Assembly: GCA_902806205.1 (NCBI GenBank)
Contig: CADCVR010000042.1
Span: 1 to 64,000 of the forward strand
DNA from: an uncultured Solirubrobacteraceae bacterium
GTDB lineage: Bacteria; Actinomycetota; Thermoleophilia; Solirubrobacterales; Solirubrobacteraceae
DNA: 64,000 nt
Reading direction: 5' to 3'
The notes under the pieces are model-generated. The model saw only the letters and a list, made by a program, of their open reading frames with translations, did not search any database and was not told the DNA's origin. How positions within the stretch are numbered: position 1 is the first letter of the stretch; every line of letters starts with the position of its first letter. This document shows, piece after piece, positions 9,970-19,092 of this stretch. A program made the translations under genes and the position numbers.

Positions 9970-10818
9970 TCAGCCAAAGCCGGCGTTGGTCGCGTTGGCG
10001 CTGACCAGCACGGCGCCCACCGCCGAGACCAGACCGATCGTGGCCAGCGCCACGTACCCCGTCCAGTGCGGCAGCCGGCGCTTGTCGATCGCGATCAGCG
10101 CGAGGGCGCACAGCGCTCCCCCGACGAGGCCGCCGAGATGGCCGCCGATGGAGATGTTCAACCCCGGGATGAACGAGAACGCGAGGTTGAAGAGGATGAG
10201 CGGGGCGATCCCCGACGCGAAGGGGTCGATGCCGCGGGCGCGCATCTGGAAGAACGCGGCACCCATGAGGCCGAAGACCGCTCCCGAGGCGCCGACGGTC
10301 GTCTGGAGCGGCTCGAGCAGCAGCGCGCCGAACGAGCCGGCCAGCAGCGACGCGAAGTACAGCCCCGCGAAGCGCTTGGAGCCCAAGGGCCCCTCGAGCA
10401 TCTGCCCGAGGACGTAGAGCAGGTACATGTTGAAGGCGACGTGGAGCAGGCCCGCGTGCAGGAAGCCACTGGTCACGAGCCGCCAGTACTCGCCGCCCGG
10501 GTCGATGGCCGGCCCGAAGAGGCCGAGCCTCGCGAAGAGCTGCGAGCCACCGCTCGAGCCGATCCCGAACTGCCCCGACCCCAGGAACAGCACCGCGTTG
10601 ATCGCGATGAGCGCCACGGTGACCGTGGTGACCACCGTGTTCATCGAGCGCACCGTGTGGACCTTCGTGCGGTCCTTGGAGCACTCGGGGCAGCGCATGC
10701 CGACCGGCGTCGAGGTCATGCACTCCGTGCAGATCGGGCGCCCGCAGTTCGAGCACGAAACCGCCGTCTCCCGGCTCGGGTGCCGGTAGCAGACGGTCTC
10801 TTCGGTGACGGTGCCCAT
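9970..10818 (-). CDS. Rhomboid family intramembrane serine protease with N-terminal zinc-ribbon/B-box
   Basis: GASGAVFGLMGAAF catalytic Ser motif, SIGGHLGGLVGGA His motif, Cys-rich N-terminus CYRHPSRETAVSCSNCGRPICTECM. Confidence 0.93.
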   Translation of the reverse strand: MGTVTEETVCYRHPSRETAVSCSNCGRPICTECMTSTPVGMRCPECSKDRTKVHTVRSMNTVVTTVTVALIAINAVLFLGSGQFGIGSSGGSQLFARLGLFGPAIDPGGEYWRLVTSGFLHAGLLHVAFNMYLLYVLGQMLEGPLGSKRFAGLYFASLLAGSFGALLLEPLQTTVGASGAVFGLMGAAFFQMRARGIDPFASGIAPLILFNLAFSFIPGLNISIGGHLGGLVGGALCALALIAIDKRRLPHWTGYVALATIGLVSAVGAVLVSANATNAGFG

Positions 10819-10875
10819 GATGCGAAGCGACGGTAGCAGCGGGGCTTCAAGCGCCCCTGAAGCGCCGCCCGCCGG

Positions 10876-11619
10876 TCAGGCGGGCGTCGCCGTGATGACG
10901 GGGTCGGTGGACGGTGCCAGCGCGCCGCCCGACTTCTCCGCCGTCACCAGGATCCGCTCGACGCCCGCGACCGACTCCTCGATCGCGACCTTCGCACGGC
11001 CGTCGGAGCGGACGTTGAAGAGCGTACGCGTCGGGTGGAGCTGGCCGTCACCGCGGTCGAACCAGACCTGATAGACCCGGCCCTCCGGCGGGCTCGGCAT
11101 GTCGCTGAGCTGGAGCGAGGCACTGTCACCCGTCTGCGTCAGCTGCGCCTTGGCCGGGCCCGTCGCCCACGCCGCGAGCGTCTTGGTCTGCTCAGCGCCG
11201 CTGCCTTCCATGATCAGGCCTCCGACGACGCCCACACCGAGCAGCGCGCAAGCCAGCGCGCCGGCGAGCGCGGAGCGCCACGGGTTGGCCAAGGCGGCGG
11301 GCAGCCGGCGGCGGCGCGGCGCCTGGGGGGCGGAAAGGCGGTCGGCGGCGGGCCCGGCGGCGAGCAGCAGCTCGGCCTCGGCGTCGACGACGGCCATGAT
11401 CCGCCGTCGCAGCGCGGCCGGCGGCGGGGTCTGCGGCGCGGCGATCGGCAGCGTGTCGACCACGAGGCGCAGGTCGTCGACCTCGGCGCGGCAGTGGTCG
11501 CACTCCGCGAGGTGCGTGACGTAGAAGCGGGACTCCTCGTCGCTGAGCGCACGAAGAACGTAGGCGCCCGCGTCTATCCCGCGATGGCAGCCGGAGGGCA
11601 TGGCGCGGGACTCGCTCAT
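10876..11619 (-). CDS. Anti-sigma factor (zinc-finger N-terminus, RskA-type C-terminus)
   Basis: HLAECDHCRAEVDDL; QLSDMPSPPEGRVYQVWFDRGDGQLHPTRTLFNV; overlaps ECF sigma gene. Confidence 0.9.
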   Translation of the reverse strand: MSESRAMPSGCHRGIDAGAYVLRALSDEESRFYVTHLAECDHCRAEVDDLRLVVDTLPIAAPQTPPPAALRRRIMAVVDAEAELLLAAGPAADRLSAPQAPRRRRLPAALANPWRSALAGALACALLGVGVVGGLIMEGSGAEQTKTLAAWATGPAKAQLTQTGDSASLQLSDMPSPPEGRVYQVWFDRGDGQLHPTRTLFNVRSDGRAKVAIEESVAGVERILVTAEKSGGALAPSTDPVITATPA

Positions 11620-12257
11620 CCCGCGGTCTCCGGTGCGAGGCCGCCGAGCTGCGCGCGCATCTTCTCGAGGCCGAGACGCATGCGACCCTTGACCGTTCCG
11701 ATGGGGGTCTTGAGCATCGACGCGATCTCCGTGTGGGTGAACCCGCCGAAGTACGCGAGCTCGATGACCTTGCACTGCTCAGGTGGGAGCGTCGTCAGCG
11801 CCTCGCGGACCTCCCGGGCCTCGTCGCGGCGGGCCACCTCCACGTCGGTGCGGTCCTTGGCCTCGAAGCGCTCCTCGATGCCCTCGTCGCTGGCCCGCCG
11901 GCGGTCGTGCACGACCGAGCGGCGCAGCGCGTCGATCGCGCGGTTGTGGACGATGCCCAGGACCCACGTGCGCACGGAGCCGCGGCTGCGGTCGTAGCGG
12001 GCGTTCGAGCGCCAGAGGCTCAGGAACGCCTCCTGCACCACGTCCTCGGCACCGTTGCGCGAGCCCGTCATCCGGTAGGCCAGCGAGAACGCGGCCGTCG
12101 AATGGCGCTCGTAGACGATCTCGAACGCCACCGCCTCGCCGCGGCGTACGTACTGCATCAGATCCTCGTCGGCGAGAGCTCGGAGTGAGACACCATCCAT
12201 TGCGATGTACTTCGCGTCGGTGGGGCTCGGCGGATCACCCGATGAGTCAGTGGCCAT
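11616..12257 (-). CDS. RNA polymerase sigma factor, ECF subfamily (SigK-like)
   Basis: DVVQEAFLSLWRSNARYDRSRGSVRTWVLGIVHNRAIDALRR; LPPEQCKVIELAYFGGFTHTEIASMLKTPIGTVKGRMRLGLEKMR. Confidence 0.94.
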   Translation of the reverse strand: MATDSSGDPPSPTDAKYIAMDGVSLRALADEDLMQYVRRGEAVAFEIVYERHSTAAFSLAYRMTGSRNGAEDVVQEAFLSLWRSNARYDRSRGSVRTWVLGIVHNRAIDALRRSVVHDRRRASDEGIEERFEAKDRTDVEVARRDEAREVREALTTLPPEQCKVIELAYFGGFTHTEIASMLKTPIGTVKGRMRLGLEKMRAQLGGLAPETAG

Positions 12258-12268
12258 GTTGGTGTCCT

Positions 12269-12631
12269 TCAGCGATCGACGACGCGGCGTGCCTCGTCGG
12301 CCACCGCCCTGACGGTCTTTTCGACGTAGGCCAGCGGATCCCCGGCACTGGCGCGGCGTTTCTTGCGGCCCGCCCGCACCCGCACCACCACGAGCGCCGC
12401 GCTCGCGGCCCCGCCGATCGCCACCGCGGCGACCGGCCGCGCGACTCCGGGCCAGTTGCGTGGGTCGCGCATCGCGCCGAGCTCCCAGGCGTCGAGCTCG
12501 TCGGCCGCGATGTCGGTGAGGTTCTGCAGGGTCCGCTCGAAGCGCGCGGCGAAGTCCGCCGGCGGCTCGACGGGGCTGAGCGCCCGGCGCAGCAGGCCCT
12601 CGAACTCGCCGGGAAGCAGGGAGTCGCTCAT
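12269..12631 (-). CDS. Hypothetical protein with one TM segment, possible anti-sigma partner
   Basis: 120 aa, TM segment PVAAVAIGGAASAALVVVRV; start close to stop of ECF gene 12636-13166. Confidence 0.65.
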   Translation of the reverse strand: MSDSLLPGEFEGLLRRALSPVEPPADFAARFERTLQNLTDIAADELDAWELGAMRDPRNWPGVARPVAAVAIGGAASAALVVVRVRAGRKKRRASAGDPLAYVEKTVRAVADEARRVVDR

Positions 12632-12635
12632 CGGG

Positions 12636-13166
12636 TCAGGTGCCTGCCGGATCCGGGGTCTGCACGATGGTCTCGAGTTGCTTGATCGCCCGATGGATCA
12701 ACACCTTGGTGGCGCCGTCGGTGCGCCCCATCGCCCGCGCGATCTCCCGGTTGTCCATGCCGAGGGCGAAACGCATGATCAGCGCCTCCCGCCGGTCGTC
12801 GGGAAGCCGGCTGACCCCCTCCAGGACCCGTGCGAGCTCGTCGCGCCCCTCCACGAGGTCCTCCGTCGTGTGGAGCGTCCGCAGCTGCGAGTCGTCGTCG
12901 ATGTGGGTCTGGGGCTTGCGCGAGCGATCCCGGTAGAGGTTCGCCGCCAGGTTGTGCGCGATGCGGATCAGCCACGGACGCAGCGGCCGGCCGTCGCTCT
13001 CGGAGAGCGCCCGCTCGAAGTGGCGGTAGGCCTGCAGGAACGTCTGCTCCGTGAGGTCCTCCGCGTCGTGGTGATTGCCCACCCGGTAGTACGAGTAGGA
13101 GTAGACGTCCCGGAGGTGGGCCCTGTAGAGGTCCGAGAACTGCCGGTCGAGCTCTGCCTTGTCCAC
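12636..13166 (-). CDS. RNA polymerase sigma factor, sigma-70/ECF family
   Basis: DAEDLTEQTFLQAYRHFERALSESDGRPLRPWLIRIAHNLAANLYRDR; LPDDRREALIMRFALGMDNREIARAMGRTDGATKVLIHRAIKQL. Confidence 0.94.
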   Translation of the reverse strand: MDKAELDRQFSDLYRAHLRDVYSYSYYRVGNHHDAEDLTEQTFLQAYRHFERALSESDGRPLRPWLIRIAHNLAANLYRDRSRKPQTHIDDDSQLRTLHTTEDLVEGRDELARVLEGVSRLPDDRREALIMRFALGMDNREIARAMGRTDGATKVLIHRAIKQLETIVQTPDPAGT

Positions 13167-13211
13167 TCATCCAGAGCCTAAGAGGTTGTCCGGCTCGTCA
13201 TCGACAGCCGC

Positions 13212-14870
13212 TCAGGCGGCACGGCGGTTGCGGCCGGCCGGGGTGGTGACGCCGCGGGCCCAGTCGGCCGGGCTGGTCGTGCCCTGCACCACGGCGGCGA
13301 GGCCCGCGGTGACGGGCGCCGTGACGCCGTCGGCGGCCAGGGCGGCGGCCAGGAGCGGGAGCGCGTGAAGGCTCTCGGCGGCCTGACCCAGGGCGGGCTC
13401 GATCTCCGCGCTCGGTATGCCGGCGCCGAGCAGCTCGCCCGCCCGGCGGTTGCGCGAGCCGTGGGCGACGACGGTGGCGACGAGATCGCCCGCACCCGCG
13501 AGGCCCGCGAAGGTCTCGGGCCGCCCGCCCCGCCGCTGGGCGAAGGCGGTGACCTCCGCGAAGACCTTGCCCGCGGCGGCGCCCGCGGCGTTCGGGCCGG
13601 CGACCGCGGCGGTCGCGGCGGCGAGGACGGCGGCGTTCTTCGCCGCGCCCGCCAGCTCGACGCCCGTCACGTCGGCCGAGCACTCGATGTCCAAGCCCGC
13701 CGCGGTGAGCACGTCGGCGAGCTGGCGCACCCAGCCGGCCTCCGCGCCGGCGACCACCAGCGAGGCGCCGTTGGCCAGCGCGTCGGCGGCGTGCCCCGGG
13801 CCGCCGAGGCAGGCGACGGCGCGGGCGCGGGTACGCGCGGCGACGTAGGCGCTCGGAAGCGCGATCGCGTCACCATCGGCCACGAGGCCCTTGGCGAGCA
13901 CGAGCAGTCCGGCGCGTGCGGGGATGGAGCTGGCGTGCGCGGCCACCGCGGACGGCAGGCGGCGGCTCGGCACGGCGAGGACCACCAGATCGGCGGTGGG
14001 GAGATCGAGCTCGGCGCAACGGGCGACCGTGAGCTTCTCGGGCAAGGGCGTCCCGGGGAGGTACTGGGCGTTCTCGCCCGAGCGGCGGATGGCCTCCACC
14101 TGGTCGGGGGTCCGGCAGCCGAGCTGCACCTCGACCCCGGCCCGCGCCAGGGCGACGGCGACGCCCGTGCCCCACGAGCCCGCACCGACGACGACCGCGC
14201 GGCGGATGGGGGGCGTGCCGCCGAGCCACTCCCACTGCAGCGCGACGCAGGGCCAGATGCGCTCGGTCACCGCGGCGGCCAACTGCGGGCTCGCGGGCTC
14301 GACGCTCGGGAACCTGAGCGCGCGGCCCGCGCGCACGCGGACCTTGTGCGGACGGACGCGCCAGCCTCGGCGGACGGCCTCGGTCCCGATGATGGCCAGG
14401 GGAACCACGGGGACGCCCGTCTCCAGCGCGAGGCGACCGACGCCGCGCCGCGGCACTCCGAGCCCGCCCGGGCGCGTCCGGGTGCCTTCGGGGAAGACGA
14501 GCACCCCTTCACCCCGCCGGAGGATCGAGCGGGCCGTGGCCATCGCCTCCTGATCGCCGGAGCCGCGGTCGATCGGGAAGGCTCCGAGGTTGTTCAGGAT
14601 CCAGGCGACGGCCGGCCTGGTGAACAGCTCGCGCTTGGCGACGAAGTAGATCGGCCGGCGAACCATGATCCCGATGATGAACGGGTCCAGGAATGAGCGG
14701 TGGTTGGCCGCGATGATGAAGCCGCCCTCGGCCGGGATGTGCTCGCGCCCGATGCGGCTGACCCGGAACCACCCGTGGAAGAACGGCTGCAGGACCGCAC
14801 GGGCGAGCCAGTAGACGAGGGGATTGACCCCCTTGCGGTTCGTGCGGTCGAGGTAGCGGTCGTGCGGCAC
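13212..14870 (-). CDS. Fused 1-acylglycerol-3-phosphate acyltransferase (PlsC-like) and NAD(P)H-dependent glycerol-3-phosphate dehydrogenase (GpsA-like)
   Basis: Single 552-aa frame: PlsC motifs NHRSFLDPF, FPEGTR, then GpsA GAGSWGTGVAVALARAG, ENAQYLPGTPLPEKL, GVELAGAAKNAAVLAAA, GLAGAGDLVAT. Confidence 0.92.
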   Translation of the reverse strand: MPHDRYLDRTNRKGVNPLVYWLARAVLQPFFHGWFRVSRIGREHIPAEGGFIIAANHRSFLDPFIIGIMVRRPIYFVAKRELFTRPAVAWILNNLGAFPIDRGSGDQEAMATARSILRRGEGVLVFPEGTRTRPGGLGVPRRGVGRLALETGVPVVPLAIIGTEAVRRGWRVRPHKVRVRAGRALRFPSVEPASPQLAAAVTERIWPCVALQWEWLGGTPPIRRAVVVGAGSWGTGVAVALARAGVEVQLGCRTPDQVEAIRRSGENAQYLPGTPLPEKLTVARCAELDLPTADLVVLAVPSRRLPSAVAAHASSIPARAGLLVLAKGLVADGDAIALPSAYVAARTRARAVACLGGPGHAADALANGASLVVAGAEAGWVRQLADVLTAAGLDIECSADVTGVELAGAAKNAAVLAAATAAVAGPNAAGAAAGKVFAEVTAFAQRRGGRPETFAGLAGAGDLVATVVAHGSRNRRAGELLGAGIPSAEIEPALGQAAESLHALPLLAAALAADGVTAPVTAGLAAVVQGTTSPADWARGVTTPAGRNRRAA

Positions 14871-14991
14871 TGCCAGCGGTACCCCGGCTGCCTCCGACCG
14901 GTTACAGCCCCCCGGCGCAGGGCTTCGTCGCGGGCTGACACCGCGTCAGCCGGCGCGCCCCGACCGCGACTGCGACGGGTACGCTCCGAGG

Positions 14992-15540
14992 ATGCCTGTC
15001 TCTCGCGCCGTCACCGCCCGGGGCGCCCTTGCAGGCGCCGTCGCCGCCACCGTCTGGGCCCTGCAGCAGCCGCTCGACCGGCGCCTCTTCGGTGTGCCCT
15101 ACGACGACTGCGAGCTGCTCGGCAAGGCCGTCACCCGCGGACGCTGGGCGCTGCCGGTCGGCTGGGCGCTGCATGCGGCCAACGGGGCGCTCCTCGGGGC
15201 CGTGTACGCGAACGTCGCCCCGCGCGTCCCGTTGCCGTCGTGGGCGCGGGGGCCGGCGGTGGGGATGGCCGAGCACGCCGCCACCTGGCCGGCCACGGCG
15301 CTGGTGCCCGCGCTCCACCCGGCAGGCGCGGACTTCCCGAAGCTGTGGGGCTCCGGCCGGGCGCTCGCCCAGGCCACCTGGCGCCACGGGCTGTTCGGAG
15401 TGGTGCTCGGCGAGCTGGAGCGGCGGCTCAACGCCGAGCTCGAACCGGAGATTCCCGCCTACGAGGCCGTCGTGTCCCCGAACGGCCGCGGGACGCTCGA
15501 GCATGCGACGGTGGTCGGCCTGGCGGAGCCCGACGCCTGA
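14992..15540 (+). CDS. Hypothetical protein
   Basis: 182 aa intact frame with coding-like GC3; no family recognised. Confidence 0.6.
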   Translation: MPVSRAVTARGALAGAVAATVWALQQPLDRRLFGVPYDDCELLGKAVTRGRWALPVGWALHAANGALLGAVYANVAPRVPLPSWARGPAVGMAEHAATWPATALVPALHPAGADFPKLWGSGRALAQATWRHGLFGVVLGELERRLNAELEPEIPAYEAVVSPNGRGTLEHATVVGLAEPDA

Positions 15541-15587
15541 ACCACCCGGCGGGGTTGCGCCCCCACGCGCCCGGAGAGAGAAGCCCC

Positions 15588-15977
15588 ATGCTTCGTCAAG
15601 GTCCCATTCCCCTCAGCCTCCACGCCGCGAGCGAGCCGCTTCTCGTGGCGCTGCTGATCGCCGCGCCGTTCCTCTTCACCTTCAGCGACGAGAGCGCTCC
15701 GACCGCGATCGCGATCATCGCCGGGCTCGTGATCCTCGTGGTCGCCATGAGCACCCGCTGGAAGCTCTCGCTGGTGAAGGTCATTCCCGTCGAGGTCCAC
15801 GCGCTCCTCGACCTCGGCCTGGGTGCCTTTCTGATCGCCTCGCCGTTCATCTTCGGCTTCAGTGACGTGAGCGAGCCCACCGCGTTCTTCATCGTGTTCG
15901 GGATCGTGGAGATCCTCGCGACGATCGGAACCGCCTGGCGCGGCGACGTCGCGGCGCCGACGACCGCCCGGCCGTAG
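15588..15977 (+). CDS. SPW-repeat/DUF-type small integral membrane protein
   Basis: 129 aa from ATG 15588; two homologous TM repeats (AAPFLFTFSDES... / ASPFIFGFSDVS...). Confidence 0.78.
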   Translation: MLRQGPIPLSLHAASEPLLVALLIAAPFLFTFSDESAPTAIAIIAGLVILVVAMSTRWKLSLVKVIPVEVHALLDLGLGAFLIASPFIFGFSDVSEPTAFFIVFGIVEILATIGTAWRGDVAAPTTARP

Positions 15978-15984
15978 GCGCAGC

Positions 15985-16001
15985 GGCCCCGCCGCGGGGC
16001 C
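15985..16001. terminator. Putative bidirectional hairpin between convergent genes
   Basis: GGCCCC-gccgc-GGGGCC between stops at 15977(+) and 16005(-). Confidence 0.45.
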
Positions 16002-16004
16002 TCG

Positions 16005-16568
16005 CTACCGGCCGCGAAGCGCGTCGACGAGCGAGCCCGCGTCGAAGGACCCCGATATCGGCTGCGCCCCGGCGAAGAACGCGGGGGTCCCCGTGACGCC
16101 CGAGCGCTCACCCGACGCGACGTCGGCTGCGACCCTTGCGTGGTGCCTGCCCGCGTCGAGCTCGGCCTCGATGCGGGGCACGTCGAGCGCAAGCCGCCTG
16201 GCTGCCGCGAGCAGCGCGGGCGGCCCGAGCTCCCCGCGCAGGTCGAACAGCGCGTCGTGCATCTCCCAGAAGGCCCCCTGGGCGGCCGCGGCCTCCGCCG
16301 CGTAGGCGGCCTGCCGCGCGAGGGGGTGGCGCGCGTCGATCGGGAAGTGGCGGAAGACCAGGAGCAGATCGTCGCCGAGCCGCTTGCGCACCCGCGGGAG
16401 GATCGACTGCGCGGCCTGGCAGAAGGGGCACTCGAAGTCCGCGTACATCGTCAGGACGTGAGCTGCGTCGGGGCGGCCGAGAACGTGGTCGTCGGGCGAC
16501 GGCGGGGGCTCCAGGAGGCCGGGCACCGCCCGATCGTAGTGCTGCGATTCGCAGCACCTGGTCTCCAC
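16005..16568 (-). CDS. DsbA family / thioredoxin-fold protein
   Basis: MYADFECPFCQAAQSILPRVRKRLGDDLLLVFRHFPI (CPFC); GTG 16526 is an alternative start. Confidence 0.9.
   Translation of the reverse strand: METRCCESQHYDRAVPGLLEPPPSPDDHVLGRPDAAHVLTMYADFECPFCQAAQSILPRVRKRLGDDLLLVFRHFPIDARHPLARQAAYAAEAAAAQGAFWEMHDALFDLRGELGPPALLAAARRLALDVPRIEAELDAGRHHARVAADVASGERSGVTGTPAFFAGAQPISGSFDAGSLVDALRGR
16539..16557. promoter_or_regulatory. Perfect 19-bp palindrome, putative operator
   Basis: GTGCTGCGA-T-TCGCAGCAC; followed by CCACT-TAG-AGTGG (16565-16577) in the divergent 5' region. Confidence 0.45.
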
Positions 16569-16583
16569 TTAGAGTGGCGCTCC

Positions 16584-18113
16584 TTGGACGATCTCGAGTT
16601 CCTCCTGGTGCTGCTGCTCGGCGCGGCCGCCCTCGTGCGCCTGGCCGAACGCGCCCGGGTCCCGTACCCGATCGTGCTCGTGCTCGGGGGGCTGGCGGTC
16701 GGCTTCCTTCCCGGCCTGCCCGCCGTCGAGCTCGAGCCCGAGATCGTCTTTCTCGTCTTCCTGCCGCCGCTGCTGACCGCCGCCGGCTTCGCCGCCTCGC
16801 CACAGGCGCTGCGGGCCGAGGCGGGGCCGCTGGGGTTCTTGACCGTCGGCCTGGTGCTGCTGACGATGGGCGCGGTGGCCGTGGTGGCACACGCCGTCGT
16901 GCCCGGGCTGGGCTGGGAGGCGGCGTTCATCCTCGGCGCGGTCGTCGCGCCCACCGATCCCGTCGCGGCGGCCGCGTCCTTCAGCCGGATCGGTGTCCCC
17001 GAGCGGGTGAAGCTCCTCGTGGAGGGCGAGGCGATCATCAACGACGCGACCGCGCTGGTCATCTACCGCGTGGCGGTGGCCGCCGCGGTCACGGGGACCT
17101 TCTCCGCAGGAGACGCGGTGCTCGACTTCGTCGTCTCCGCCGCCGGCGGCCTCGCGGTCGGCCTCGCCGTCGGCGTGCTCGAGGTTCGCGTCCTCCGGCG
17201 CCTGGACGACACGGCCCTCTCGATCTTCCTCACCGTGCTGTTTCCCTACGGCGCCTACATCTCCGCCGAGCAGGCCGGCGCCTCCGGGGTCCTGGCGGCG
17301 GTCGTGACGGGGCTCTACCTCGGCTGGTTCGCGCACGACGCGTTCCAGGCCGACACGCGGCTGAGCGCCACCGCGTTCTGGGGCGTGCTCGACTTCGCCG
17401 CGAACGCGACCCTCTTCGTCCTGCTGGGCCTGCAGTTCCCCGCTCTCGCCGACGAGCTGCGACTCGAACTGTCGCTGGGTGGCCTCGTCGGCGCCGCGGC
17501 GCTCGTGAGCCTCACGGTCATCGGGGTGCGGCTGCTCGCCACGGCGCCGCCGATCCTGGGCGGCACCGCGCGGGAGCGGGTGGCGGTCGGCTGGAGCGGG
17601 ATGCGCGGGGCGATCTCGCTGGCCGCCGCGCTGGCGGTCCCCACCACGGTGGAGGATCGCGAGGTGATCATCTTCATCACCTTCGTGGTGATTCTCGTGA
17701 CGCTGGTCGGCCAGGGGCTGAGCCTCCCCGCCCTGCTCCGGGCGCTCGGCATCCACGGCCCGCGGCCCTGGTCGCCCGAGGAGGCGATCGCCCGGCTCGA
17801 GGCCGCGCAGACCGCGCTCGACCGCCTCGACGAGCTCGAGGACGAGGGAGCCGGCGAGGAGCAGCTGCGTCGCCTGCGCGAGCTCTATCGCGCCCGCTTC
17901 CGCCGCTGCCAGGCCGTCATCGGCGGGGACGGTTCGGCCTCCTCGGCCCACACCGAGACGCGTCTGCGCTACTCCGCGCTGCGCAAGGAGCTCATCGGCG
18001 TCGAACGTGGCGCGCTCGTCGACCTGCGCAACCGCGGACGGTTGCGCCCCGAGCTCCTGCGGGTCATCGAGCGCGACCTCGACCTGGAGGAGGCCCGGCT
18101 CGGGGCGGGGTGA
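16584..18113 (+). CDS. Na+/H+ antiporter, CPA1 (NhaP) family
   Basis: LDDLEFLLVLLLGAAALVRLAERARVPYPIVLVLGGLAVGFLPG; GAVVAPTDPVAAAA; MRGAISLAAALAVP; TTG start 16584. Confidence 0.9.
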   Translation: MDDLEFLLVLLLGAAALVRLAERARVPYPIVLVLGGLAVGFLPGLPAVELEPEIVFLVFLPPLLTAAGFAASPQALRAEAGPLGFLTVGLVLLTMGAVAVVAHAVVPGLGWEAAFILGAVVAPTDPVAAAASFSRIGVPERVKLLVEGEAIINDATALVIYRVAVAAAVTGTFSAGDAVLDFVVSAAGGLAVGLAVGVLEVRVLRRLDDTALSIFLTVLFPYGAYISAEQAGASGVLAAVVTGLYLGWFAHDAFQADTRLSATAFWGVLDFAANATLFVLLGLQFPALADELRLELSLGGLVGAAALVSLTVIGVRLLATAPPILGGTARERVAVGWSGMRGAISLAAALAVPTTVEDREVIIFITFVVILVTLVGQGLSLPALLRALGIHGPRPWSPEEAIARLEAAQTALDRLDELEDEGAGEEQLRRLRELYRARFRRCQAVIGGDGSASSAHTETRLRYSALRKELIGVERGALVDLRNRGRLRPELLRVIERDLDLEEARLGAG

Positions 18114-18225
18114 GCCAGCCGAATCTCCGTAGCGCGATCAGGCGGGGTGCCCATGGGGCTTCGCAACTCGCAACGGCGAAACCGCCTCGCCCGTGACCCA
18201 CCTGCCACCGGGCTTCTTGGTGAGA

Positions 18226-18298
18226 AGCCGGAGAGGGGGCTCGAACCCCTGACCTACGGTTTACAAAACCGTTGCTCTACCAGCTGAGCTACTCCGGC
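18226..18298 (-). tRNA. tRNA-Thr (anticodon UGU)
   Basis: Minus strand GCCGGAGTAGCTCAGCTGGTAGAGCAACGGTTTTGTAAACCGTAGGTCAGGGGTTCGAGCCCCCTCTCCGGCT folds as cloverleaf; loop TTTGTAA gives TGT. Confidence 0.96.
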
Positions 18299-18483
18299 GT
18301 CGGCGAGAAGGGTAGGCCAGGCCTGAGCCGGCCGCCGCAAGGTCACGTGTCCGGCGAGCGCGCCCGCCGTGCAAACGACGGTTCCGCTGTGCCAATTCGC
18401 GGGACACCGAACGCGGCGGTCAACGACGTAGTTGTGTGTCGGGTCTGTGTTTGTCCCAGCTTGATCTGCGCAATGCAACGGGC

Positions 18484-19092
18484 ATGACTTCCACGCAAGA
18501 GCAGGCTCAGGAGACTGCTGCCCAGGCGAAAGAAAAGGCCGGGCAGGCAGCTCAACAAGCACGCGAACGTGCACGCGAGCAGGTCGACCAGCGCAGCACG
18601 CAGGCGGGCGAGCGCGTCAGCGCCCAGGCCTCCGACGTGCGGTCCGTCGCCGGCGCGCTGCGCGATCAGGGACAAGACAAACCGGCACAGCTCGCCGAGC
18701 AGGCCGCCGACCGGGCGGAGAAGCTCGGGGGCTACCTGCAGGACGCTGACGCCGACCGGCTCCTGAGCGATCTCGAGGATCTCGGTCGGCGCCAGCCGAT
18801 GGCCGTGATGTTCGGCGGCCTGGCGCTCGGCTTCGCGGCCTCGCGGTTCATCAAGGCTTCGAGCCAGGAGCGCTACGCGACGTCGCAGGGATCCCCGAGC
18901 ACGCCGCCGCAGCCCCGCCCGGCGCTGGCGACCCCGGCACCCTGGCCGGCGGACGTGGGCACCCCGGTCGATCCGGTGACGAACTTCCCCGACCCCGTCG
19001 TCGAGCCCGAGCGCACGGACCCGCTGGCTCCCCGGCCCACGGACCCGCTGGCTCCCCGGCCGCCCTCGACGTTCCCCGCCGGAGGCCTCTGA
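18484..19092 (+). CDS. Hypothetical protein, LEA-like N-terminus plus TM segment
   Basis: MTSTQEQAQETAAQAKEKAGQAAQQARERAREQ...; hydrophobic segment MAVMFGGLALGFAASRF. Confidence 0.75.
   Translation: MTSTQEQAQETAAQAKEKAGQAAQQARERAREQVDQRSTQAGERVSAQASDVRSVAGALRDQGQDKPAQLAEQAADRAEKLGGYLQDADADRLLSDLEDLGRRQPMAVMFGGLALGFAASRFIKASSQERYATSQGSPSTPPQPRPALATPAPWPADVGTPVDPVTNFPDPVVEPERTDPLAPRPTDPLAPRPPSTFPAGGL
19015..19062 (+). repeat. Two tandem 24-bp units encoding (T/A)DPLAPRP
   Basis: acggacccgctggctccccggccc / acggacccgctggctccccggccg (23/24 identical). Confidence 0.9.

Noticed and set aside
18226-18298. tRNA as integration site for a genomic island
   Set aside because: No integrase, direct repeat of the tRNA 3' end, or accessory genes adjacent.
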